Shown piece by piece: positions 8,521-16,237 of a stretch of DNA of 64,000 nt. The notes under the pieces are model-generated. The model saw nothing but the letters and a program-made list of their open reading frames with translations, searched no databases and had not been told where the DNA came from. Location of the stretch: assembly GCA_036278935.1 (NCBI GenBank), contig DASUKA010000088.1, forward strand, positions 3,157 through 67,156, in the 5' to 3' direction. A program made the position numbers and the translations under genes. Numbering within the stretch: position 1 is the first letter of the stretch; every line of letters starts with the position of its first letter. This DNA is from DASSNR01 sp036278935. GTDB taxonomy: Bacteria > Gemmatimonadota > Gemmatimonadetes > Gemmatimonadales > Gemmatimonadaceae.

Positions 8521-8875
8521 GGGGGCGACTGGCTTCGACGGGGTTGGTGAAGCCGTGGCTGCGTGCCCAGGTCCTCGGGCTCCTGGTAAAACACTCGGGA
8601 CATTTTCACAACTGCCAACTCTAACTTGGCCCTGGCTGCGTAACTTCGGTTATGCACCTGCCCGCTGAACAGCCCGCCCGAGGCGGTTGAGCGGGTATCG
8701 CAAATTCGGGATGGCCCGTGGTCCGCGTCTTCCGGTCACGGGTGAGATTCTGAAGACTTGTTCGGGCGTGGGCCTGTCCATCTGCCAGCGACCGGAGACC
8801 TCAATCGATGGGCTATGCACGTAGACGCTGTGGTGGATCGAGTCTCGGACCGGGGTTCAATTCCCCGCGCCTCCA
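8521..8875 (+). ncRNA. ssrA: tmRNA
   Basis: Transfer-messenger RNA of about 355 nt that rescues stalled ribosomes and tags the nascent chain. The 5' end GGGGGCGACTGGCTTCGACG is the tmRNA hallmark. The acceptor stem pairs 8521-8527 with 8868-8874. Its third pair is G-U, the identity signal for alanyl-tRNA synthetase. The T arm is 8851-8867 with loop TTCAATT. The discriminator base is A8875 and the CCA end is not encoded. The tag frame at 8614-8643 reads ANSNLALAA then TAA, ending in the usual protease signal LALAA-stop. The exact resume codon (GCC 8614) is inferred from comparison with the E. coli tag. Confidence 0.96.
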
Positions 8876-8880
8876 CTTCA

Positions 8881-8918
8881 CGCAAGGCCACACCGGGCAT
8901 GCCCGGTGTGGCCTTGCG
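8881..8918 (+). terminator. 38-bp perfect palindrome after ssrA, probable terminator
   Basis: Bases 8881-8899 are the exact reverse complement of 8900-8918, giving 19+19 with no mismatch. It begins five bases after the tmRNA 3' end. As RNA it would form a very stable, GC-rich hairpin. No T-run follows (TCGTCTGTG), so it is not a standard intrinsic terminator. Termination or 3'-end protection of the tmRNA precursor is the most likely role. Confidence 0.6.
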
Positions 8919-9034
8919 TCGTCTGTGCTCGCCATGAGTGTCGTTGTCGCTGGGCAGTCGTCGCCGGGTGGGCGCCGATGCTCATCGCGCTCGCCGGCAG
9001 GGAGCCGGCGCGGTATCGAGCGACCCGTGTGCCG

Positions 9035-10048
9035 ATGATGACACGCCCCCACGACCCCGGCCCCGCCGCCGCGCGCGAGCAGGCGCAACTTGTCGACGGC
9101 AATGCCGAGCATCCAATTGCCAGTGCGCAGCGCGGCGCGATTCGCGTGGGCACCGCTTCCTGGACGGATCCCACCCTCACGGCGCCCGGTGTCTTCTATC
9201 CCCGCGGTGCAACGACAGCCGAGGACCGGCTGCGCTACTACGCCTCGTGCTTCTCGCTCGTGGAGATCGACGCGACGTACTACGCGCTCCCCACACGCCG
9301 GATGGCCGAACTCTGGATGGAGCGTACCCCGCCGGATTTCACCTTCGATTGCAAGGCGAACGCGCTCATGACCGGACAGCCAACGGAGATCTCGCGTCTG
9401 CCAGCGGATCTCCGCGCCGCGCTGCCCGAGTCGCTCGCCTCCAAGCCGCGCATCTATGGCGCGGAGCTGCCGAACGAGCTCTACGACACCGTCTGGTCCC
9501 GTTTTATCGACGCCCTCGAGCCGCTGCGCTCCTCCGGGAAGCTGGGCTCGGTGCTACTGCAGTACCCGCGATGGTTCACGCCGCGCGCGGAGAACCGCGA
9601 GGCCATCCTCGAAGCGCACGAGCGGCTGGGCGACCTGCGTGGGGCGGTGGAGCTGCGCAACGGGCTCTGGTTCACCGAGCGGAATGCGGAGCGAACACTC
9701 GCGTTCTTCGAGGAGCACCGCATTCCCTTCGTCATGGTCGACGAGCCGCAGGGGCTCAGAAGCAGCGTGCCACCGATGGTGGCGGTCACGTCGCCCGCAA
9801 TTTCCATTGTGCGCTTCCACGGGCGGCGCGCGGACACGTGGGAGAAGCGCGGCATCTCGGTGGCCGAGCGGTTTCGCTACTTCTACGACAAGACAGAGCT
9901 CGCGGAATGGGTGCCGCGCATCGAAGAGGCAGCCGCTGCGGCTAACGAAGTGCACGTGATCATGAACAACTGTTACGCCAACTACGGAACGACGAACGCG
10001 TTGCAGCTCTCCGCGATGCTGGGCGAGGCGTCCCCGACCGGGAGCTGA
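9035..10048 (+). CDS. DUF72 family protein (YecE-like)
   Basis: A 337-residue member of the DUF72 TIM-barrel-like family, whose biochemical role is unknown. Family features include IRVGTASWTDPTL near residue 35, SLVEIDATYYALPT, DFTFDCKAN, VLLQYPRWF, and the C-terminal block IVRFHGRR followed by VHVIMNNCYANYGTTNA. The paired ATG codons at 9035 and 9038 are the only good starts. Earlier in-frame starts fall inside or just after the tmRNA palindrome. A 7-bp stem-loop (8992-9010) lies just upstream. It stands alone, with about 130 bp to the next gene. Confidence 0.85.
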   Translation: MMTRPHDPGPAAAREQAQLVDGNAEHPIASAQRGAIRVGTASWTDPTLTAPGVFYPRGATTAEDRLRYYASCFSLVEIDATYYALPTRRMAELWMERTPPDFTFDCKANALMTGQPTEISRLPADLRAALPESLASKPRIYGAELPNELYDTVWSRFIDALEPLRSSGKLGSVLLQYPRWFTPRAENREAILEAHERLGDLRGAVELRNGLWFTERNAERTLAFFEEHRIPFVMVDEPQGLRSSVPPMVAVTSPAISIVRFHGRRADTWEKRGISVAERFRYFYDKTELAEWVPRIEEAAAAANEVHVIMNNCYANYGTTNALQLSAMLGEASPTGS

Positions 10049-10179
10049 TCCGCATGCCCGCGCGCGACGCGCGGCAGCGGGTTGACGCGCTGGGCCCCTC
10101 AGCCCCGGGCCCTGGAGCCGACGCACGCGTTCGGCCCAACCCTTGCCCGTGATCCGGCCATGGCCCACGCGAGGAGCCG

Positions 10180-11094
10180 ATGTCCGGGAGCAGCTTCCAC
10201 TCGCCCCGCCCGCAACGCATGAGCGGCATCACGCGACAGGAGCAGAGGTCGATTACGCATGGCGACTTCTGGATCCCTGAGGCGGCGCGCCGGGTGTACC
10301 AGCGCGCGCTGACGGCGCTCAACGCCGCCGGCGTTCCCTACGTCATCGCCGGGGCGTACGCCATCTACGTGCATACGGGGATTTACCGGGAGACCAAGGA
10401 CCTGGATGTGTTCGTGGAGCCCCACGCGGTGGTTACCACACTCCAGGTTCTCAAGGCGGCCGGCTTCCGCGCGCGGCTGGAGCAACCGCACTGGCTCGCC
10501 AAGGCCACGTGGGGGCGGCACTTCGTGGATGTCATCTTCGGCATGGGCAACGGGCTTGCCTTCGTAGACCAGGAGTGGTACGCGCACAGCCGTCCCGCCA
10601 TTCTCGCGGCCACTCCCGTGCGCGTGGCGCCCCCCGAGGAGTTGCTCTGGCACCGCCTGTTCATTGGCGAGCGCCACCGGCAGGACATGGCGGACATCGT
10701 GCATCTGATCGTGTGCGTGGGGAGTGCGATGGACTGGCGCCGTCTGCTCGATCGGACCGGGGAGCACTGGCCGCTGCTTCTCGCGCAGCTGCAGATGTTC
10801 GGGTACGTCTACCCGGAATACGCCGGTGCCGTGCCGGACTGGGTGATGCCTGAGCTGCTGGAGCGCGCGCGCGCGGAGCAGGCGCGGCCGCGAAGTGGGG
10901 AGCGGGTGACGCGCGGCACGCTCATCTCGCGTTTCAGCTTTGCGATCGATGTCAACGAATGGGGATTCCGTGACGCGCGGGATGCGCTCGTGCGTCGTGC
11001 CGAGGCGGCGCCGATGGTCCGCGAGATCGCGGCGAGCTCGGTGTGGGATGTGCGATCACCAGCCACGCAGGAGTACGATGTTCGTACGCGATAA
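10180..11094 (+). CDS. Nucleotidyltransferase-like protein
   Basis: A 304-residue protein whose first 150 residues resemble the nucleotidyltransferase fold used by AbiEii- and DUF6036-type proteins. A helix with VIAGAYAIYVHTG is followed by ETKDLDVFVEP, holding the D-x-D metal pair, and later by a further acidic strand (FVDVIFG). The canonical GS doublet is not evident (GA is present). No antitoxin-like partner is adjacent, so a toxin assignment is not supported. The C-terminal half is Arg- and Glu-rich and unrecognised. ATG 10219 is an alternative start. Substrate unknown. Confidence 0.6.
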   Translation: MSGSSFHSPRPQRMSGITRQEQRSITHGDFWIPEAARRVYQRALTALNAAGVPYVIAGAYAIYVHTGIYRETKDLDVFVEPHAVVTTLQVLKAAGFRARLEQPHWLAKATWGRHFVDVIFGMGNGLAFVDQEWYAHSRPAILAATPVRVAPPEELLWHRLFIGERHRQDMADIVHLIVCVGSAMDWRRLLDRTGEHWPLLLAQLQMFGYVYPEYAGAVPDWVMPELLERARAEQARPRSGERVTRGTLISRFSFAIDVNEWGFRDARDALVRRAEAAPMVREIAASSVWDVRSPATQEYDVRTR

Positions 11095-11127
11095 TGGCGC
11101 AGGCGACGCGCCGATGCGCTGGCGCTC

Positions 11128-12003
11128 ATGAGCGACGACGGTGCCGCCGCGGAACGGCGTGGCGGGGGAGACCGCCGTCGCGACCGCACGAGCGTGCGCG
11201 TGGCCGCCGTGGGCGATTTCCACTGCGGCGAGTCGGATGCCGGGCTCTACCGCGATCTCTTCGCAGCCGCCAACGATGAGGCGGACGCGCTCGTGCTCAC
11301 GGGCGACCTGACGCAGCGGGGTGCGGTGGCCGAGTTCAGGATGGTCGTGGGAGAGCTGACGGACGTGAAGATTCCGGTCATCGCGGTACTGGGCAATCAC
11401 GACTTCGAAGCGGGCGAGCTGGCGGAAGGGATCGCTCTACTTCGTGCGCGCGGCATCCACCTTCTGCAGGGCGAGAGCTTCGAGCTCAGCCCGCAGGTCG
11501 GCTTCGCGGGCGTGAAGGGGTTCATGGGCGGCTTCGGGCGCGGCACGCTCACCGCCTTCGGCGAGCCGGAGACCAAGGCATTCGTCGGATGCGCCATGGA
11601 GGAGGTTCAGAAGCTGGAGCTCGCGCTGCGCCGATTGTCGTCGCCGGTCAAGATCGCGGTGCTCCACTACGCGCCGGTGGCCGGCACCGTGCTCGGTGAG
11701 CCGGAGATCATTCACCCCTTCCTGGGCACCGACCGGTTGGCGGAGGCGCTCGACCGACATAGCGCATCGGTCGCATTTCACGGCCACGTACACTCGGGCA
11801 CCTTCCGCGGTGAGACGCCGGCGGGCTGCCCCGTGTTCAACGTCTCGCTACCGCTCCTTCGCAAGGCCGGCATCGGCCCCATGTACTATCTCCATGAGAT
11901 CCCATTGCCGCCGGTGGCCGTTCAGCTGCCGCCGGAGTCCAGCGCCGCGCGCGCCGCCGCCAGCCGTGCCACCGGCACGCGGTACGGGGAGCACGAGACG
12001 TAG
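11128..12003 (+). CDS. Calcineurin-like metallophosphoesterase
   Basis: A 291-residue metallophosphoesterase. All five metal-binding blocks are visible: GDFHCGE near residue 29, VLTGDLTQRG, LGNHDFEAG, AVLHYAP and FHGHVHSGT. The natural substrate is unknown; family members act on phosphoesters, nucleotides or proteins. The first 20 residues are Arg/Gly/Asp-rich and probably disordered. The gene runs head-on into ppdK. Its last 82 bases, encoding an Ala/Arg-rich tail beyond the catalytic domain, lie antisense to the ppdK 3' end. Confidence 0.82.
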   Translation: MSDDGAAAERRGGGDRRRDRTSVRVAAVGDFHCGESDAGLYRDLFAAANDEADALVLTGDLTQRGAVAEFRMVVGELTDVKIPVIAVLGNHDFEAGELAEGIALLRARGIHLLQGESFELSPQVGFAGVKGFMGGFGRGTLTAFGEPETKAFVGCAMEEVQKLELALRRLSSPVKIAVLHYAPVAGTVLGEPEIIHPFLGTDRLAEALDRHSASVAFHGHVHSGTFRGETPAGCPVFNVSLPLLRKAGIGPMYYLHEIPLPPVAVQLPPESSAARAAASRATGTRYGEHET

Positions 12004-14606
12004 TCCAGCCCGGTCTGATGGCAGAACGCGATGGAGCGCGGGTCGCCGCCGTGCTCGCCGCAAATGCCGGTCTTGAGGCCAGGGCGTGCACGCCGGCCGT
12101 CCGTCACCGCCATCTCGACCAGCTTGCCCACGCCGTCCACATCGATGGTCTGGAAGGGATCGTCGGGAAAGATGCCGCGCTCCACGTAGCCCGGCAGGAA
12201 GCGCCCCGCATCGTCGCGGCTCAGGCCAAGCGTGGTTTGCGTGAGGTCGTTGGTGCCGAAGGAGAAGAACTCGGCCTGCGTCGCAATCGCTCCGGCCGTG
12301 AGCGCGGCGCGCGGCAACTCGATCATCGTCCCGATGCGATAGGCAAGGATTTCCCCCATAGCGCCGATCACCTGCGCCGCCGCCTCCTCGACGATCGAGC
12401 GCTGATGCGCGAACTCTTTGACGGAGGAGACGAGCGGGATCATGATCTCCGGCCGCACGTCGATGCCCCGCCGCTCGGCGCGCACCGCCGCCTCGAAGAT
12501 GGCGCGCGCCTGCATCTCCGTGATCTCGGGATAGATGATGCCCAAGCGGCACCCGCGGTGTCCGAGCATCGGGTTGGTCTCGCGCAGCGACTCGACGATG
12601 CGCGTGAGCTCGGTTCGCGGGATGCCGAGCGTTTCCGCCAGCCGCATGGAATCCTCGCCGCCGTGTGGAAGGAATTCGTGCAACGGCGGGTCGAGCAGCC
12701 GGATGGTCACCGGGAGCCCATCCATGGCCTCGAAGATTCCGTCGAAGTCAGCGCGCTGCATCGGCAGCAGCTTCGCGAGCGCGCGACGGCGTCCCGTCGT
12801 GTCCCGCGCGACGATCATCTCGCGCATCGCGTTGATCCGGTCGCCCTCGAAGAACATGTGCTCCGTGCGGCACAACCCGATGCCTTCCGCCCCGAAGCTT
12901 CGCGCGATGCGCGCATCCTGCGGCGTATCCGCATTGGCGCGCACGCCGAGGCGCCGCACCGCATCGGCGCGCGAGAGCAGCCGCGCGAAGGACTGATAGA
13001 CGGCGGAGTCCGCCGCGCGCATCTGTCCCGACAGCACGCGCACGACCTCGCTCGGGATGGTGGGGAGCTGGCCTTCGAAGACGCGCCCGCTTGCGCCGTC
13101 GAGCGTGATCCAGTCGCCCTCTTCCACGACATCACTGCCGACCGTGAACCGCCGGTGATCCAGGTCGACGTGCATCTCCCGGCACCCCACCACCGCGCAC
13201 TTGCCCATGCCGCGCGCAACGACCGCGGCGTGACTCGTCATCCCGCCGCGCGCAGTGAGCACCGCGCGCGACGCGACGATCCCGTGGAAGTCCTCGGGCG
13301 TCGTCTCTTCGCGCACCAGAATAACGGCGTCACCCGAGGCCGCGCGCTGCTCGGCGGCGTCCGGGTCGAACACCGCCATGCCGCTGGCGGCACCGGGGCT
13401 CGCCGGCAGTCCCGATGCAATCGGCTGCGCGCGGGCCGCCGGATCGATGATGGGGTGCAGCAGTTGGTCGATCTGCGTGGGCTCCACGCGCCGCACCGCC
13501 TCGATGCCGTCGATGAGCCCTTCGCGCACCATGTCATCGGCAATGCGGGCGGCCGCGGCCGCCGTTCGCTTGCCGGTGCGGGTCTGCAGGAGATAGAGCG
13601 TGCCGCGCTCCACGGTGAACTCGATATCCTGCATGTCGCGGTAGTGCTGCTCCAACCGCTCCTGCACCGCCAGAAGATCGCTATACGCCGCCGGGAGTCG
13701 CTCGGCCATCTGCTCGATGTCGAGCGGCGTCCGGATGCCGGCAACCACGTCCTCACCCTGGGCGTTGACCAGGAACTCGCCGTAGAAGCGCTTCTCTCCC
13801 GTGGAGGGATTACGCGTGAACGCCACCCCGGTACCGGAGTCCTCGCCCAGATTCCCGAACACCATCGTCACTACGTTCACCGCGGTGCCCAGCGTTTCCG
13901 GGATGGCGTTCACGCGGCGGTAATCCACCGCCTTCTTGAGCATCCACGACTTCCATACGGCCTCGATCGCGCCCCAGAGCTGTTCCTCGGGCTCCATGGG
14001 GAAATCCGCGCCGATACGGTTGCGGATCAGCGCCTTGTATTCCTCCACGAGGTTGCGCAACGCGTCCTCGCTCAGCTCGGCGTCGGTCTCCACGCCGGTG
14101 GTCAGGCGCTTGGCGCGCAGCAGATGCTCGAAGTCGGCACCCTGCACGCCCAGCACCACGCTGCCATACATCTGAATGAAGCGCCGGTACGAATCGTAGG
14201 CAAAGCGGGCATTCCCGCTCTGCTGCGCGAGGCCCAGCACCGTGCGGTCGTTGAGCCCGAGGTTGAGGATGGTCTCCATCATCCCCGGCATCGACACCGC
14301 AGCGCCGGATCGGACGGAGACCAGCAGCGGGCTGGCGGGATCACCGAAGCAGCGCCCCGTGGTCTCCTCCAGGCGCCGCAGGTTGGTGGCAACCTCGCCG
14401 CGCAACGACTCCGGGTAGCTCCCATGCTGCAGATAGGAGATACAGACCGACGCGGCGATGGTGAATCCCGGCGGCACGGGAACGCCAAGGTTGGTCATCT
14501 CCGCCAGGTTCGCGCCCTTGCCGCCCAGCACCTCTTTCATGTCGCGCGTGCCGTCGGCTGCGCCGTTGCCGAAGAAATAGACGAGCTGGGGGGTCACAGG
14601 GGGCAT
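11922..14606 (-). CDS. ppdK: Pyruvate, phosphate dikinase
   Basis: Interconverts pyruvate, ATP and Pi with PEP, AMP and PPi in the cytosol. It can serve gluconeogenesis or PPi-linked glycolysis. The protein is 894 residues, full length. The N-terminal ATP-grasp domain contains GGKGANLAEM and the SVRSGAAVSMPGMM block. The phosphohistidine is H459 in GGMTSHAAVVARGMG. The C-terminal PEP/pyruvate barrel contains GLCRTEHMF, SFGTNDLTQ and the catalytic cysteine in GICGEHGGDP. It lies downstream of purF on the same strand, separated by 245 bp holding an inverted repeat, so it may have its own promoter; I found no convincing one. Confidence 0.97.
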   Translation of the reverse strand: MPPVTPQLVYFFGNGAADGTRDMKEVLGGKGANLAEMTNLGVPVPPGFTIAASVCISYLQHGSYPESLRGEVATNLRRLEETTGRCFGDPASPLLVSVRSGAAVSMPGMMETILNLGLNDRTVLGLAQQSGNARFAYDSYRRFIQMYGSVVLGVQGADFEHLLRAKRLTTGVETDAELSEDALRNLVEEYKALIRNRIGADFPMEPEEQLWGAIEAVWKSWMLKKAVDYRRVNAIPETLGTAVNVVTMVFGNLGEDSGTGVAFTRNPSTGEKRFYGEFLVNAQGEDVVAGIRTPLDIEQMAERLPAAYSDLLAVQERLEQHYRDMQDIEFTVERGTLYLLQTRTGKRTAAAAARIADDMVREGLIDGIEAVRRVEPTQIDQLLHPIIDPAARAQPIASGLPASPGAASGMAVFDPDAAEQRAASGDAVILVREETTPEDFHGIVASRAVLTARGGMTSHAAVVARGMGKCAVVGCREMHVDLDHRRFTVGSDVVEEGDWITLDGASGRVFEGQLPTIPSEVVRVLSGQMRAADSAVYQSFARLLSRADAVRRLGVRANADTPQDARIARSFGAEGIGLCRTEHMFFEGDRINAMREMIVARDTTGRRRALAKLLPMQRADFDGIFEAMDGLPVTIRLLDPPLHEFLPHGGEDSMRLAETLGIPRTELTRIVESLRETNPMLGHRGCRLGIIYPEITEMQARAIFEAAVRAERRGIDVRPEIMIPLVSSVKEFAHQRSIVEEAAAQVIGAMGEILAYRIGTMIELPRAALTAGAIATQAEFFSFGTNDLTQTTLGLSRDDAGRFLPGYVERGIFPDDPFQTIDVDGVGKLVEMAVTDGRRARPGLKTGICGEHGGDPRSIAFCHQTGLDYVSCSPYRVPVARLAAARAALDSGGS

Positions 14607-14636
14607 GGGTTGATTGAAGATACGAAGTGCGTGTTG

Positions 14637-14665
14637 GTCAGTGAGTCAGCTTGTCAGTGAGTCAG
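14637..14665. repeat. 13-bp direct repeat, two copies 16 bp apart
   Basis: GTCAGTGAGTCAG occurs at 14637-14649 and again at 14653-14665, just upstream of ppdK. It could be a regulatory site or repeat debris; there is no further support for either. Confidence 0.45.
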
Positions 14666-14711
14666 TAAGAGGGTGACAGGATAACGGGAGTCGGATTTGG
14701 GGTGTCGAGGC

Positions 14712-14790
14712 TGTCATTCCGAGCGTAGCGAGGAATCTCGGGCGGGCGAGCAGGAGATTCCTCAGTCGCTTACGCTCCTTCGGAATGACA
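14712..14790. repeat. Imperfect inverted repeat of the TGTCATTCCGAG type
   Basis: Two inverted arms, 14712-14738 and 14755-14790, begin and end with TGTCATTCCGA / TCGGAATGACA and enclose a 16-base loop. Read as protein, one strand gives the HSERSEESR string often seen as false hypothetical proteins in many bacteria. The DNA is therefore a dispersed palindromic intergenic element, not a gene. It lies between purF and ppdK, where it could fold in the mRNA and act as a stabiliser or partial terminator. Confidence 0.75.
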
Positions 14791-14851
14791 ACGCCGCTCT
14801 ATCGCCCACACCTCTGACTCACGGACCCACTGAACAACTGACCCACTTCCT

Positions 14852-16234
14852 TCAGCAACCGCAGCCAAACCGCAGCTTGTCCGGATCGCTGGGAGGCGGA
14901 GTCGGATAATCTCCGGAAAAACATGCATGGCAAAAGCCGTGCGGGCCGTCCGGGACCGCCTCCAGCATCCCCTCCAGCGAGAGATATCCGAGGGAGTCCA
15001 CGCCGACCTGCTCGGCGATCTCGGGGACGGTGAGGTTGGCGGCGATGAGCTCCTCGCGCGAGGGGGTATCGATGCCGTAGTAGCAGGGCCCGGTCACCGG
15101 CGCCGAGGCGACGCGCATGTGGACCTCCCGCGCGCCGGCGGCCCGGATGAGCTGCACGAGCCCGCGCGTGGTGGTCCCGCGCACGATGGAGTCGTCCACC
15201 ATCACCACGCTCTTGCCGGCCAGCACTTCGCGCACCGCGTTGTACTTGACCTTCACCTTCGCGTTCCGGCCGGCCTGCGATGGTTGGATGAACGTGCGGC
15301 CGACGTAGTGGTTGCGGATGAGCGCGAGCTCCAGAGGAAGCCCGGTCTGTTCCGCGTAGCCCAGCGCCGCCGCGTTCGCCGAGTCGGGAACGCCAAAGAC
15401 GAGGTCCGCGGTCGGGGCGGGGCACTCGCGGCCCAGGCGGCGGCCGAGCGCGCGGCGCGCACGATCCACCGAGCCGCCGTAGATGCGGCTGTCCGGTCGG
15501 GCGAAGTAGACGTACTCGAAGACGCAGCGGCGCGTCTCGCGCGGCGGGAAGGGATGGATGGAGCGCATCCCGGAGTCATCGACGATCACGATCTCGCCGG
15601 GTTCGACGTCGCGCACATATTCGGCGCCCACGATGTCCAGCGCGCACGTCTCCGAGGCGAACACCACCGCGTCACCCACCCGTCCGATCGCCAGGGGACG
15701 CCACCCGCGCGGATCGCGCGCCGCCAGAAGGGTGGTGCCCAGGCTGACGATGAGAGAGTAGGCGCCCTCCGCCACCGAGAGCGCCTCGACCAGACGGGCG
15801 TCCGGCGCGTCGCACTTGGAGCGCGCGATCAGGTGCACCAGCACTTCGGAATCCATGGTGGAGCTGAAGATCGAGCCCGCGTCCTCCAGCTCACGCCGCA
15901 GCTCGGTGGCGTTCACCAGATTTCCGTTGTGCGCGAGGGAGATATAGCCGTCGCGAAAGCGGACCAGCACGGGCTGCGCGTTCTCGATGGTCGAGGACCC
16001 CGCGGTGCTGTATCGCGTGTGGCCGATCGCTATGGCTCCCGGCAGTTCCACAAGCGTATCGGAGCCGAGCCCTTCCGACACGAGTCCCATGCGCCGCGCG
16101 GAGAACGCCGTGCCGGTGTCGTCCACCGAGATGATCCCCGCGGATTCCTGCCCGCGATGCTGTAAAGAATAGAGTCCCATGCGCGCTGCTGCTGCAGCGC
16201 TCGGCAGGCCATACACGCCAAAGATTCCACACAT
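14852..16234 (-). CDS. purF: Amidophosphoribosyltransferase
   Basis: Makes 5-phosphoribosylamine from PRPP and glutamine, the first committed step of purine synthesis. The protein is 460 residues. The N-terminal Ntn-type glutaminase begins MCGIFGVYG with nucleophile C2 and no propeptide, followed by LQHRGQESAGI and GHTRYSTAG. The PRPP site is VVMVDDSIVRGTT. Cysteines in GPCYYGID and CHACFSGDYP, with others near the C terminus, fit the [4Fe-4S]-containing Bacillus-type enzyme. The start lies 3 bp after the purL stop. It is the last gene of the purine run. Confidence 0.96.
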   Translation of the reverse strand: MCGIFGVYGLPSAAAAARMGLYSLQHRGQESAGIISVDDTGTAFSARRMGLVSEGLGSDTLVELPGAIAIGHTRYSTAGSSTIENAQPVLVRFRDGYISLAHNGNLVNATELRRELEDAGSIFSSTMDSEVLVHLIARSKCDAPDARLVEALSVAEGAYSLIVSLGTTLLAARDPRGWRPLAIGRVGDAVVFASETCALDIVGAEYVRDVEPGEIVIVDDSGMRSIHPFPPRETRRCVFEYVYFARPDSRIYGGSVDRARRALGRRLGRECPAPTADLVFGVPDSANAAALGYAEQTGLPLELALIRNHYVGRTFIQPSQAGRNAKVKVKYNAVREVLAGKSVVMVDDSIVRGTTTRGLVQLIRAAGAREVHMRVASAPVTGPCYYGIDTPSREELIAANLTVPEIAEQVGVDSLGYLSLEGMLEAVPDGPHGFCHACFSGDYPTPPPSDPDKLRFGCGC

Positions 16235-16237
16235 CGG

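Noticed and set aside
8906..9034. Upstream starts for the DUF72 gene (GTG 8906, ATG 8978)
   Set aside because: The first lies inside the tmRNA palindrome. The extra residues do not look like protein, while the conserved domain fits the paired ATG at 9035/9038.
10049..10179. Promoter at TTGACG (10082) before the nucleotidyltransferase-like gene
   Set aside because: There is no acceptable -10 at 16-18 bp; the spacer region is all G and C.
10180..12003. Toxin-antitoxin or anti-phage island (nucleotidyltransferase-like gene plus phosphoesterase)
   Set aside because: No antitoxin partner, no helicase or nuclease genes, and composition like the neighbours. The proximity to ssrA is suggestive, but no integrase or att repeat is seen.
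12018..14660. An 880-codon open frame antisense to ppdK
   Set aside because: It mirrors ppdK exactly. Its protein is rich in His, Arg and Ala with no domain, as expected for the complement of GC-rich coding DNA. The same applies to long antisense frames over purB, guaA, lysA and the sigma factor.
14697..14909. A 70-codon frame containing HSERSEESR
   Set aside because: The peptide is read through an inverted-repeat DNA element and recurs as a false protein in many genomes; it also runs into purF.
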